Assembly (NCBI RefSeq): GCF_014876775.1
Contig: NZ_CP062310.1
Coordinates: 806,001 to 870,000, forward strand
Source of the DNA: Infirmifilum lucidum
GTDB lineage: Archaea; Thermoproteota; Thermoprotei; Thermofilales; Thermofilaceae
Length of the DNA: 64,000 bases
Direction: 5' to 3'
The notes beneath the pieces are model-generated. The model saw only the letters and a program-made list of their open reading frames with translations, ran no database searches and had not been told where the DNA came from. This document shows, in pieces, positions 45,744-52,601 of the stretch; position 1 is the first letter of the stretch; every line of letters starts with the position of its first letter. The position numbers were made by a program, and so were the translations under genes.

Positions 45744-46665
45744 GGAAGATGCTATCGTCGACTGGATTACACGCACGTTTAACATCGTGAAAAGCGACGC
45801 CGTAGCAGTGAATACGGGTAGCGGCAACGTGATAATAAACGTCGATGCTTTCGACTCGGAGATCCACTGGCCGCCATTTCTAGACGCGTATTCAGCCGGA
45901 CAGAAAGCTTACTTTTCCTCCACAAGCGACGTGATAGTAAAAGGAGGAAAACCCGTGGCTGCACTTGTCTCCCTAAGGGTTCCGAGAACATTTAGTGCTG
46001 AGTGCGTGAAGAAGTTCGTACTAGGCCTCGGTACAGCAGCATCGAGTTTAGGGGCGCTCTACCTTGGAGGAGACACAGACGTGACAGAAGGAGGCCCGTT
46101 CAGGGCAGAGATTGTGAGCATAGGGGTGCCTACTGGGAAAACACTATCTAGGGGCGGCGTCAAGCCGGGAGATCTGTTGGCAATCACAGGTCATGTCGGC
46201 GTCTCCGGCATTGTGTATGGGGTTCTCTACGGAGAGCTCGAGAGCCGACTACTCGTAGACGCCCTTAGGGATTGGGTTAAGCCGCAGTGGCCGCGCCTCG
46301 ACGCCTGGTTCGAACTGACGCCGCTCGTGAACGCCTCAATAGACAACAGTGACGGCCTGGCACTTAGCCTGCACTATCTAGCCGAGAGCTCAAAGGTGAG
46401 ACTCGAATTATCAGAAATCCCCCTGTACGACAGGATCATTGAAATATTTGGAGAGGATAGAGCGGTCGAGTACGCGCTGTACAATAGCGGAGAGGAGCAC
46501 AACTTTATCTTTTCGCTCCCAGATGGCCACGAGTGGGTCGCCGAAAAACTCGGAGCAAGAGTAATTGGAAAAGCTGTTGAGGGCCAGGGCGTATACCTCG
46601 CTGGCTACGGGGAGGTAAAAAGGAGAGGTTGGGTGGGGGGCGAGGGGTTCCGCGACAGAATATGA
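45727..46665 (+). CDS. thiL: Thiamine-monophosphate kinase (ThiL)
   Basis: Phosphorylates thiamine monophosphate to the diphosphate coenzyme. AIR synthase-fold protein of 312 residues: NVDAFDSEIHW in the N-terminal half, YFSSTSDVIVKGG with Mg-binding aspartate, YLGGDTDVTEGGPF, AITGHVGVSGI, and DNSDGLALSLHYL. The metal-binding aspartates are present. It overlaps the downstream radical SAM gene by four bases (ATGA). Other AIR-synthase relatives (HypE, SelD) lack the first aspartate arrangement. Confidence 0.88.
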   Translation: MNNEVREDAIVDWITRTFNIVKSDAVAVNTGSGNVIINVDAFDSEIHWPPFLDAYSAGQKAYFSSTSDVIVKGGKPVAALVSLRVPRTFSAECVKKFVLGLGTAASSLGALYLGGDTDVTEGGPFRAEIVSIGVPTGKTLSRGGVKPGDLLAITGHVGVSGIVYGVLYGELESRLLVDALRDWVKPQWPRLDAWFELTPLVNASIDNSDGLALSLHYLAESSKVRLELSEIPLYDRIIEIFGEDRAVEYALYNSGEEHNFIFSLPDGHEWVAEKLGARVIGKAVEGQGVYLAGYGEVKRRGWVGGEGFRDRI

Positions 46666-48224
46666 CCACGGCAGTAATAATCGACGGTTACACAGACGAG
46701 CCTGCAGGTCTCGGCGTGCCACCATACATAGACGTCTACCCACGCTACATTGCCGGTGCGATCTGGCACGCCGATAAAACAGCTAAGCTCTACTACTTCA
46801 CGATCGACACCTACCGCTTAAACGAAGAGAAAATCTCCAGGCTGATAACAAAAGCTGACCTACTCATCGTCTCAGGAGGCGTGGTAGTCCCAGGACGGTA
46901 CATTGGGGGCGCTCCAATAACGCCGCAAGAGATTATCTCTATCCCGAAGAAGTTCGAGAAGCCCCTAAAAATCCTGTGCGGTCCCGTCGCGCGCTTTGGG
47001 ACAGCGATACGCGGCGGCAGGAGGGCTATCCAACCAAAGGATTTGGACGAGTCCTATGACCTAGTCGTGAGGGGGGATCCCGCTCACGTCATCTACGACC
47101 TCCTCAAGGAAAAGAGCGTGGAGAGAGTCAACCCCTACAAGATCCCACACGAATACAGCCTCACGAATGTTTTTGCCGTGAAAGGCGCCCGCATCGTCCT
47201 GCAACATCCCAACATCGGCTTCAACCTTACAGCCGAGATAGAGACCTTCAGGGGGTGCCCGCGGTGGCTCACTGGAGGCTGCTCCTTCTGTATTGAGCCG
47301 CGCCTCGGAAGAGTTGTGTGGCGTGACCAAGACGCTATAGCCTCCGAAGTTAGGGCTCTCTACGAGTATGGGGTACGCGCCTTCAGACTCGGACGCCAGA
47401 GTGACATACTGTCGTATAAGGCTAAGGGGGTCAACGAGGTAGAGTTCCCCGAACCGAATCCAGAAGAAATAGAGAAACTCTTCCGCATGATACGCCAGGC
47501 TGCACCGAGCCTAGAGACTCTCCACATCGACAACGTAAACCCGATGACCGTAGCTCTGCACGAGGAGAAGGCAGAGAAGGTTCTCAAAGTGATAGTAAAG
47601 TACCACACCCCCGGCGATGTCGCCGCTTTCGGGCTTGAGAGCTCCGACCCCGTGGTTTCGAGGGAGAATAACTTAGGGAACGACAGCGAAAGCGTTCTGA
47701 GAGCCATAGAGATAATCAACAGGGTGGGCCGCAGGCGTGGATGGAACGGGATGCCGGAGCTACTCCCTGGCGTGAACTTTGTCCTAGGCCTCAGGGGCGA
47801 GACGAGGAGGACGTTCGAGCTAAACAAGGAGTTCCTGGAGGAGGTGCTGAGGAGAGACCTAATGCTCAGAAGGGTAAATATTCGAGAGGTCTTACCTTTG
47901 CCTGGCACACCTATGTGGAGCATTGGGGATAGGATAGCCAAGCGGCACAAAAAGTACATACTTAGCTTCAAGAGGTGGGTGCGCGAATACTTTGATGTCG
48001 AAATGATGAAAAAATTGTTCCCTAAGGGGACTCTAATCAGGCGATGCTACGTGGAGACGGTCGTCGAAGGAAAACCCGTGGCCAGGCCCACCGGGAGCTA
48101 CCCTGTGACGATATTCCTCGATAGCGGGAAGATTGGCTCCCGAGTGGACTGCATAGTCCACGGGTGGAAGGCGAGAAGCCTACTGGGTACCCGCTGGGCG
48201 CCTCGCAGGGTTCAGGGAGCCTGA
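46662..48224 (+). CDS. Radical SAM protein with extended CX7CX2C motif
   Basis: About 520 residues from ATG 46,662. N-terminal about 190 residues are vitamin-B12-binding-like in outline (IDGYTDEPAGLGVPPYIDVYPRYIAG ... LLIVSGGVVVPGR, shown in parts). The radical SAM cysteines are in RGCPRWLTGGCSFC near residue 210, giving CX7CX2C rather than the usual CX3CX2C. GLESSDPVV and GMPELLPGVNFVLGLRGET follow. Likely a B12-dependent or related radical SAM enzyme of the UPF0313/YgiQ type; substrate unknown. Coupled to thiL; an upstream frame extension to 46,629 overlaps thiL and is less likely. Confidence 0.75.
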   Translation: MTTAVIIDGYTDEPAGLGVPPYIDVYPRYIAGAIWHADKTAKLYYFTIDTYRLNEEKISRLITKADLLIVSGGVVVPGRYIGGAPITPQEIISIPKKFEKPLKILCGPVARFGTAIRGGRRAIQPKDLDESYDLVVRGDPAHVIYDLLKEKSVERVNPYKIPHEYSLTNVFAVKGARIVLQHPNIGFNLTAEIETFRGCPRWLTGGCSFCIEPRLGRVVWRDQDAIASEVRALYEYGVRAFRLGRQSDILSYKAKGVNEVEFPEPNPEEIEKLFRMIRQAAPSLETLHIDNVNPMTVALHEEKAEKVLKVIVKYHTPGDVAAFGLESSDPVVSRENNLGNDSESVLRAIEIINRVGRRRGWNGMPELLPGVNFVLGLRGETRRTFELNKEFLEEVLRRDLMLRRVNIREVLPLPGTPMWSIGDRIAKRHKKYILSFKRWVREYFDVEMMKKLFPKGTLIRRCYVETVVEGKPVARPTGSYPVTIFLDSGKIGSRVDCIVHGWKARSLLGTRWAPRRVQGA

Positions 48225-48883
48225 AACAAAATTCTCTGGATCTGCATAAGCTCGTGGCCTGTAGTTTCGCTTCCAGCTAACGCTCCTTTCGTGTTGGCAA
48301 CAAGGCCTGCCCTCAGGAACATCCTACCCTTGTTTACCGTGAGGAGGCCGGCCTGCACCTTGAGGATAGACTCGAACTCCGACATTTCTTCGTCGGTCAC
48401 GAAGGGAGGCACGGCTAAAGCCCTATTAGTTGCGACAGCAAGTGAGCCCACAAACGGGCTTCCGCCTAGGCTTCTGGTTTCGCACTCCACGCCTAACGTG
48501 TCCGCGATGACTTTAACAGTCTTATGTGATAAGAGGGGGCTTGTAACACACCCTCTATCATTTACTAGGACGAGGTTACCGAGGCTTGTCTCCCTAACGT
48601 CCTCTAATACGGCAGTGTTGAGCCCCATCCTCTTTACAGCCTCGAGCTCTGCCTCCAGCGTAATGCGCGGCAATACAACACCAGTATTGTTGCCACAGAT
48701 CAATACTCCGAGTAGCCTAGACCCGGCAATCGAGGCTCTTATGACGTCTACTTTAAGTGTATCAGCGACTTTGTCTTCCAGTTTGCTTGGAGCGTCGAAA
48801 GGTATTAGCGCGTAATTATCGTTAATAAATATGAAGACGCCAATCTGAGGCGTCCCGAATATCTCTGTGACGTCCACCGACAT
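48212..48883 (-). CDS. eif6: Translation initiation factor 6 (aIF6)
   Basis: Anti-association factor that binds the 50S subunit through uL14/uL24e and blocks premature joining. 223 residues, the pentein fold with five repeats: VFIFINDNYALIPF, SIAGSRLLGVLICGNNTGVV, LVNDRGCVTSPLL, FVGSLAVATNRALAVPP and LVANTKGALAG. It closes the leftward eS19-PDCD5-eL39-eL31-aIF6 operon. Its 3' end overlaps the radical SAM gene by 13 bases. Confidence 0.96.
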   Translation of the reverse strand: MSVDVTEIFGTPQIGVFIFINDNYALIPFDAPSKLEDKVADTLKVDVIRASIAGSRLLGVLICGNNTGVVLPRITLEAELEAVKRMGLNTAVLEDVRETSLGNLVLVNDRGCVTSPLLSHKTVKVIADTLGVECETRSLGGSPFVGSLAVATNRALAVPPFVTDEEMSEFESILKVQAGLLTVNKGRMFLRAGLVANTKGALAGSETTGHELMQIQRILFQAP

Positions 48884-48888
48884 ATGAA

Positions 48889-49206
48889 CTACTCTTTCTC
48901 CTCTACATTACCAGTAGCGGGTGGGAGGTCGACCTCTGCCTCTACGACTTCCCCCTCCTCGACGTTCACTCTCACGCTAACAGTGACCCGTCTAGGAGGT
49001 TTCTCGATGCTCTTGCTCCACAGCAACTCATTAAGCTTGTTGCCGACCTTTATGGCTCCACTTACGTGAAAATGCCTGGCGACCCACTCCTTGACAAGCC
49101 GAACTGCCACCTTAGCCCGTTTCTTCCTAGGAGCCCTGAAGGCGTCGCGCAGCGGTATTGTTACCGTGAAAACGTTCTCACCGTCCTGGAGCTTGGGCAC
49201 TATCAC
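48889..49206 (-). CDS. rpl31e: Large ribosomal subunit protein eL31
   Basis: 105 residues at the rim of the polypeptide exit tunnel in archaea and eukaryotes. Conserved features: VFTVTIPLRDAFRAPRKKRAKVAVRLVKEW near the N-terminus and GNKLNELLWSKSIEKPPRRVTV in the middle, plus an acidic C-terminal tail (GNVEEKE). Part of the eS19 to aIF6 operon, eight bases after eL39 and six before aIF6. Confidence 0.96.
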   Translation of the reverse strand: MIVPKLQDGENVFTVTIPLRDAFRAPRKKRAKVAVRLVKEWVARHFHVSGAIKVGNKLNELLWSKSIEKPPRRVTVSVRVNVEEGEVVEAEVDLPPATGNVEEKE

Positions 49207-49213
49207 TCACCCC

Positions 49214-49366
49214 CTATAGTTGCATTCTGCTCCTACGCCAGTTACGGCGGGGCTTCCTGCGTACTCTCCCAAGGGTCTTCGCTATGACCCATATTGGAAC
49301 CTGCTGGTTCTCACGTGTAGCGGCAATTAGCCTTATCTTCTTCCCGAATGGCTTGTTATGGGCCAT
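49214..49366 (-). CDS. rpl39e: Large ribosomal subunit protein eL39
   Basis: 50-residue ribosomal protein lining the exit tunnel. Translating from ATG at 49,366 gives MAHNKPFGKKIRL, then TRENQQVPIWVIAKTLG and an Arg-rich end (RRKPRRNWRRSRMQL), a full-length match to the family. GGTGCGAG precedes the ATG. It lies in its standard archaeal place between PDCD5 and eL31. Confidence 0.97.
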   Translation of the reverse strand: MAHNKPFGKKIRLIAATRENQQVPIWVIAKTLGRVRRKPRRNWRRSRMQL

Positions 49367-49411
49367 AACTCGCACCTCTCCACTCAACATCTACCTGTTT
49401 AATAAAAACCT

Positions 49412-49759
49412 TTACCCAAAGCTAACCCTGAACCGTATCTCCTGCCGCGTATCTGTTAGCCGTGCAAGGATCTGCTTGAGGGTCTCGTCGTCTATCGGGA
49501 GCCTTATCGACCCACTCTGCGCGAGTTGGACTAGCTGCACCTCTAGTGCTTCTACAAGCTCGGGCTTTACGAGCTTCAGGTTCGAGAGCCTTGCCCGGGC
49601 CTCAGGGGTCAAAATCCTCCTCAGGAGCTCCTGCCGCCTTGCTTCTTCAGCCGCGCGCTGGGCCTCGCCTTTCTGGGCCTCGGCAAGCCTCCTCTGGTAC
49701 TCTAGCAACTTTCGCTTTTTAATCTCCTCCAGCTCCGCGCCCTCATCTAACTCACTCAT
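49412..49759 (-). CDS. PDCD5/TFAR19-family DNA-binding protein
   Basis: 115 residues, helical. Charged N-terminal helices ([20 protein letters not shown]) lead into the conserved core [20 protein letters not shown] and a C-terminal [16 protein letters not shown]. Archaeal members bind double-stranded DNA non-specifically; the gene's fixed position between eS19 and eL39 suggests a link to translation that is unexplained. Normal length. Confidence 0.94.
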   Translation of the reverse strand: MSELDEGAELEEIKKRKLLEYQRRLAEAQKGEAQRAAEEARRQELLRRILTPEARARLSNLKLVKPELVEALEVQLVQLAQSGSIRLPIDDETLKQILARLTDTRQEIRFRVSFG

Positions 49760-49804
49760 AGACCCCTCACCCAGAGTACTCTTCTAAGAAAGATGTTGCA
49801 AAAG

Positions 49805-50263
49805 CTACTCAATATACTTTTTGAGCTCGGGCCTCTCCTCGGCAAGCTTCTTGAATAACGTGATCGCAATCCTATCTACCAGCGAGCGGCCCTTATCCGT
49901 TATGACCCTACCCTTTGGCGTCTTGGCGACGAGCCCCGCAGCTTCGAGTTGCTGTAAAGCCTTTCTTATAGCAGACCCCCCGCTCTTCTTGAAGTGTTTA
50001 CGCTTGACTGTGTTCTTTGTCCTACCGCCATAGGCCGTACGTAGCCTCTCAAGGCCCACGGGACCGTAGATGTAGACCTTTCTGAGGAGTGCTGCACACC
50101 TCTTATACCACCAGTCAGGGTCGCTTGGAACTCTCTCCCTACTAGGGCCTGTTTTAGCATAGAGTGCCCACTCAGGGGGTTGTATTTCCTTCATGTTTTC
50201 CTTGAGGTATCTTGCAAGCTCCTCTATTAGCATGTTTGGCGGCACGATCTTTGCATTAACCAT
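49805..50263 (-). CDS. rps19e: Small ribosomal subunit protein eS19
   Basis: 152-residue archaeal/eukaryotic head protein of the small subunit, needed for late 30S/40S maturation. Conserved: ALYAKTGPSRERVPSDPDWWYKR, LRKVYIYGPVGLERLRTAYGG and AIRKALQQLEAAGLV. First gene of the leftward operon and divergent from TrmI, about 60 bases away. Confidence 0.97.
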   Translation of the reverse strand: MVNAKIVPPNMLIEELARYLKENMKEIQPPEWALYAKTGPSRERVPSDPDWWYKRCAALLRKVYIYGPVGLERLRTAYGGRTKNTVKRKHFKKSGGSAIRKALQQLEAAGLVAKTPKGRVITDKGRSLVDRIAITLFKKLAEERPELKKYIE

Positions 50264-50325
50264 TACTCCACCTTCTCTGTTCTCGTAGTGGTAGCCTTAT
50301 AAAGTTATCCCTACCCTTAACCCCG

Positions 50326-51093
50326 ATGGTGGACACGGTTAAAGAGGGTGAATGGGTTCTCCTGTACTATAACGAGAAAAAGAGCTATGTGGTGCGGGTT
50401 GAGAGGGGGAGAGTTTTCCACACTACACACGGCTCCATTGACTTGGCAAAGCTAATAGGGTTACCCTATGGTAGCTTTGTGGAAACAAACGTCGGCGAAA
50501 AACTCGTTGTGACGCGAACAAGGTTTGTTGACAGGCTTGAAGGCCTACAGCGCACAACTCAAGTCATCTACCCGAAGGATCTCGGCTATATCCTGCTAGA
50601 GGCAGGCGTAGGTCCCGGGAGTACCGTCGTGGAGGCAGGTACGGGTACAGGGTTTCTAGCCGCAACTCTAGCGTGGTATGTTAGGCCTAGCGGCCGCGTA
50701 TACACGTACGAAGTCCGGAGGGACTTCTACGAGATAGCCCTAAAGAACTTCGAGAGTCTAGGAGTGCTCCCGTACATTACCCCGAAGAACAAGGACATAC
50801 AAGAGGGGATAGAGGAAGACAATGTTGACGCTGTTATACTCGACCTGCCGACCCCCTGGAAAGTCACTGAAGACGCTGCCTCAAAACTCGTTAACGGTGG
50901 CGTACTCGTAGTATTCGTCCCGACAACAACCCAAGTTGAAAGAACCCTACTCTCGCTGAAGAAAACAGGGCTGAAAATGGTAGAGGTGACAGAGATCATG
51001 GCGAGGAAGTACCAACCTGTCCCAGGCGAGTTCCGCCCGCACAGCATTGGAGTAACGCACACCGGGTACGTGATCAGCGCGAGGAAACTATAA
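50326..51093 (+). CDS. trmI: tRNA (adenine-N1) methyltransferase TrmI (m1A57/58)
   Basis: Class I SAM methyltransferase forming m1A at T-loop positions 57/58, which helps tRNA stability at high temperature. 255 residues: small N-terminal beta domain, QVIYPKDLGYILLEAGVG, then the SAM-binding VVEAGTGTGFLAATLA near residue 105, VYTYEVRRDFYEIA, DAVILDLPTPW (catalytic Asp region) and C-terminal RPHSIGVTHTGYV. Divergent from eS19; it precedes tRNA-Leu(CAA). Confidence 0.95.
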   Translation: MVDTVKEGEWVLLYYNEKKSYVVRVERGRVFHTTHGSIDLAKLIGLPYGSFVETNVGEKLVVTRTRFVDRLEGLQRTTQVIYPKDLGYILLEAGVGPGSTVVEAGTGTGFLAATLAWYVRPSGRVYTYEVRRDFYEIALKNFESLGVLPYITPKNKDIQEGIEEDNVDAVILDLPTPWKVTEDAASKLVNGGVLVVFVPTTTQVERTLLSLKKTGLKMVEVTEIMARKYQPVPGEFRPHSIGVTHTGYVISARKL

Positions 51094-51126
51094 TAAATTT
51101 AACCCCCTGCCCCGTAAGTTGTATAG

Positions 51127-51211
51127 GCGGGGGTGCCCGAGCCAGGTCAAAGGGGGCGGACTCAAGATCCGCTGGCGTCGGCCTTCCCGGGTTCGAATCC
51201 CGGCCCCCGCA
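51127..51211 (+). tRNA. tRNA-Leu (anticodon CAA)
   Basis: Class II tRNA, 85 bases with discriminator A. Acceptor GCGGGGG/CCCCCGC; anticodon arm GCGGA-CTCAAGA-TCCGC; T-loop TTCGAAT. Its sequence and the 10 bases after the acceptor stem are almost the same as in tRNA-Leu(CAG) at 9,595. A run of ten C residues (51,221-51,230) follows. Confidence 0.96.
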
Positions 51212-51245
51212 CTCGAGCGTCCCCCCCCCCGCATGGATTTGTCTC

Positions 51246-51683
51246 CTATAATTCCTCTGTATAGCTACTAAACCCAGCCGCCTTCTCAGCGCTCATGTCC
51301 AGGAAAAACTTGCTTTTCCAGCCGGCTCGAGAGAGTATTTCGTTTATTTGGAGGAGCGCGCCCGGAGTAAAGGAGGCGATAACGGCATAGATAATTCGAC
51401 TGCCCCTCGCGAGCGTCACTAAAAGCAACGGAGACGCCCTTCTCGTCTCGCCAGAGAGTTGAGAGCGTAGCACGTAGCTTGAAAACTTGTAGTCTTCGAC
51501 TTTCACACCGTAGTCTCTAAGCCACTCATTAATCCTGTCAAAGTATGTAGTGTAGCGCTCACCCCCCTTAACTCTACGGTACCCCGCAAGCGAGAGGTCA
51601 AGCCAGAACACCTCAGAATCCTTATTGACATAGTACGCCGCTATGTTCTTGAGGCCGCGCACCCGCACAGAGCACACCTGCAC
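51246..51683 (-). CDS. Hypothetical protein
   Basis: 145-residue soluble protein of unknown function. It begins MQVCSVRVRGLKNIAAYYV and has mixed alpha/beta character, with a hydrophobic strand-helix segment (RIIYAVIASFTPGALLQINEIL) in the C-terminal third. No signal peptide, membrane helix or metal motif is apparent. Its codon choice looks native. It stands alone among tRNA genes. Confidence 0.65.
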   Translation of the reverse strand: MQVCSVRVRGLKNIAAYYVNKDSEVFWLDLSLAGYRRVKGGERYTTYFDRINEWLRDYGVKVEDYKFSSYVLRSQLSGETRRASPLLLVTLARGSRIIYAVIASFTPGALLQINEILSRAGWKSKFFLDMSAEKAAGFSSYTEEL

Positions 51684-51733
51684 TCGAAAGACCCGGCCAC
51701 TAAATAAACCTATCCCAGGTTCTAGAGGAAATC

Positions 51734-51783
51734 TTTTCGAGAACCTCGCCTCCCTGAGGGCTACCAGGGTGGATTCTCGAAAA
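51734..51783. repeat. Perfect 10-base inverted repeat enclosing a second hairpin
   Basis: TTTTCGAGAA (51,734-51,743) and TTCTCGAAAA (51,774-51,783) are exact reverse complements. Inside, CCCTG (51,752-51,756) pairs with CAGGG (51,765-51,769). The two-stem shape separated by internal loops would suit a structured RNA or an operator; no coding frame crosses it. It lies in the 250-base gap between the hypothetical gene and tRNA-Gln. Confidence 0.55.
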
Positions 51784-51935
51784 TTTAGTAACCATTATTA
51801 AAGAAAAGCACACCATGAGTACCCCGACGCTGAGGCCGCGACTGCTTCCACGAATTATGCCGGCTCTAGAGAGTTGAAAAGAAAGGATAAACCTTCCTTT
51901 CCCCTTAAACCGCTAACCGGTTAAAATAAAAAATA

Positions 51936-52009
51936 TAGCCCGGCGGGGATTCGAACCCCGGATCTGCGGGGCCAGAGCCCGCCATGCTTGACCGCTACAC
52001 CACCGGGCT
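51936..52009 (-). tRNA. tRNA-Gln (anticodon CUG)
   Basis: 74 bases with discriminator A. Acceptor AGCCCGG/CCGGGCT; anticodon arm GCGGG-CTCTGGC-CCCGC; T-arm CGGGG-TTCGAAT-CCCCG. No intron. Confidence 0.93.
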
Positions 52010-52131
52010 TCATTATAGTGTTGGAAAACGCCGGGATTTAAATTTTAACCTTCCTAACCCCTTTCCCACGTTCCCGCGCGCAGAGAGCGGTTTTACAAAG
52101 AACAGTTATTCGGTTAAAATACATAAAAAAG

Positions 52132-52239
52132 TGGGGCCGCCGGGATTTGAACCCGGGACCACCTGGGCTCTTGTCCTTAGATCCCGAATCCTGCGGTTTT
52201 AACCGTGCCAGGCATCCTACCAGGCTGGACTACGGCCCC
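52132..52239 (-). tRNA. tRNA-Pro (anticodon CGG) with two introns and a 5-base exon
   Basis: Acceptor GGGGCCG/CGGCCCC, discriminator A, T-arm CCGGG-TTCAAAT-CCCGG, anticodon stem CCTGG/CCAGG. Between those stem halves are 41 bases instead of seven. A 19-base intron at 52,188-52,206 (position 32/33) shows a good bulge-helix-bulge: central helix CCTG/CAGG, bulges GCA and ATT, inner hairpin CGGT/ACCG. A second 15-base intron at 52,168-52,182 (position 37/38) is inferred, with central helix CTCG/CAAG having one mismatch. The exon between them, TCGGG (52,183-52,187), contains the CGG anticodon. Mature length 74. Confidence 0.85.
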
Positions 52240-52347
52240 CTGCAGTTAATGGGGGAGAGTGGTTTTAAAGGATTTCGACCGCTTAGAGGATGGTTCTGTG
52301 GGGGAAATTTTAAAATCATTGGTGAGTGTTTTCTCCGGCGCTCGGTT

Positions 52348-52506
52348 ATGACGAAGTGGACTCTTAGGTGTGAGAGCTGTGGGGGTGAGAAGGTACTTGA
52401 CGTGGGCTTTAACTTATACGAGTTTAAGAGGGTGTACATCTACTGCCCAAAGTGTAGGGCAAATACTTTCCACATAGTGGTCGGGCACGAAGAACAGTCC
52501 GAGTAG
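52348..52506 (+). CDS. Small zinc-ribbon protein
   Basis: 52 residues from ATG 52,348, with two CxxC pairs (RCESCGG and YCPKCRAN) that should bind one zinc. Length and content resemble small archaeal zinc ribbons found near translation genes, but I cannot name the family. The open frame continues upstream through the tRNA-Pro region and is not coding there. Confidence 0.65.
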   Translation: MTKWTLRCESCGGEKVLDVGFNLYEFKRVYIYCPKCRANTFHIVVGHEEQSE

Positions 52507-52601
52507 GGACGTGTCAGTGGCTGCTCGCGTGATCACGGGTCACTGGTTCTTGCCTCATCATCCTATAGTTGGATCAACTGACCCCTAATAAACTCTCTGT
52601 G

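Noticed and set aside
51221-51230. Run of ten C residues as an assembly error or slippage site
   Set aside because: It lies in non-coding sequence after a tRNA; the length may be imprecise but nothing depends on it.
52147-52347. N-terminal extension of the zinc-ribbon gene
   Set aside because: It runs antisense through tRNA-Pro and ends in non-protein-like sequence; ATG 52,348 directly precedes the CxxC domain.
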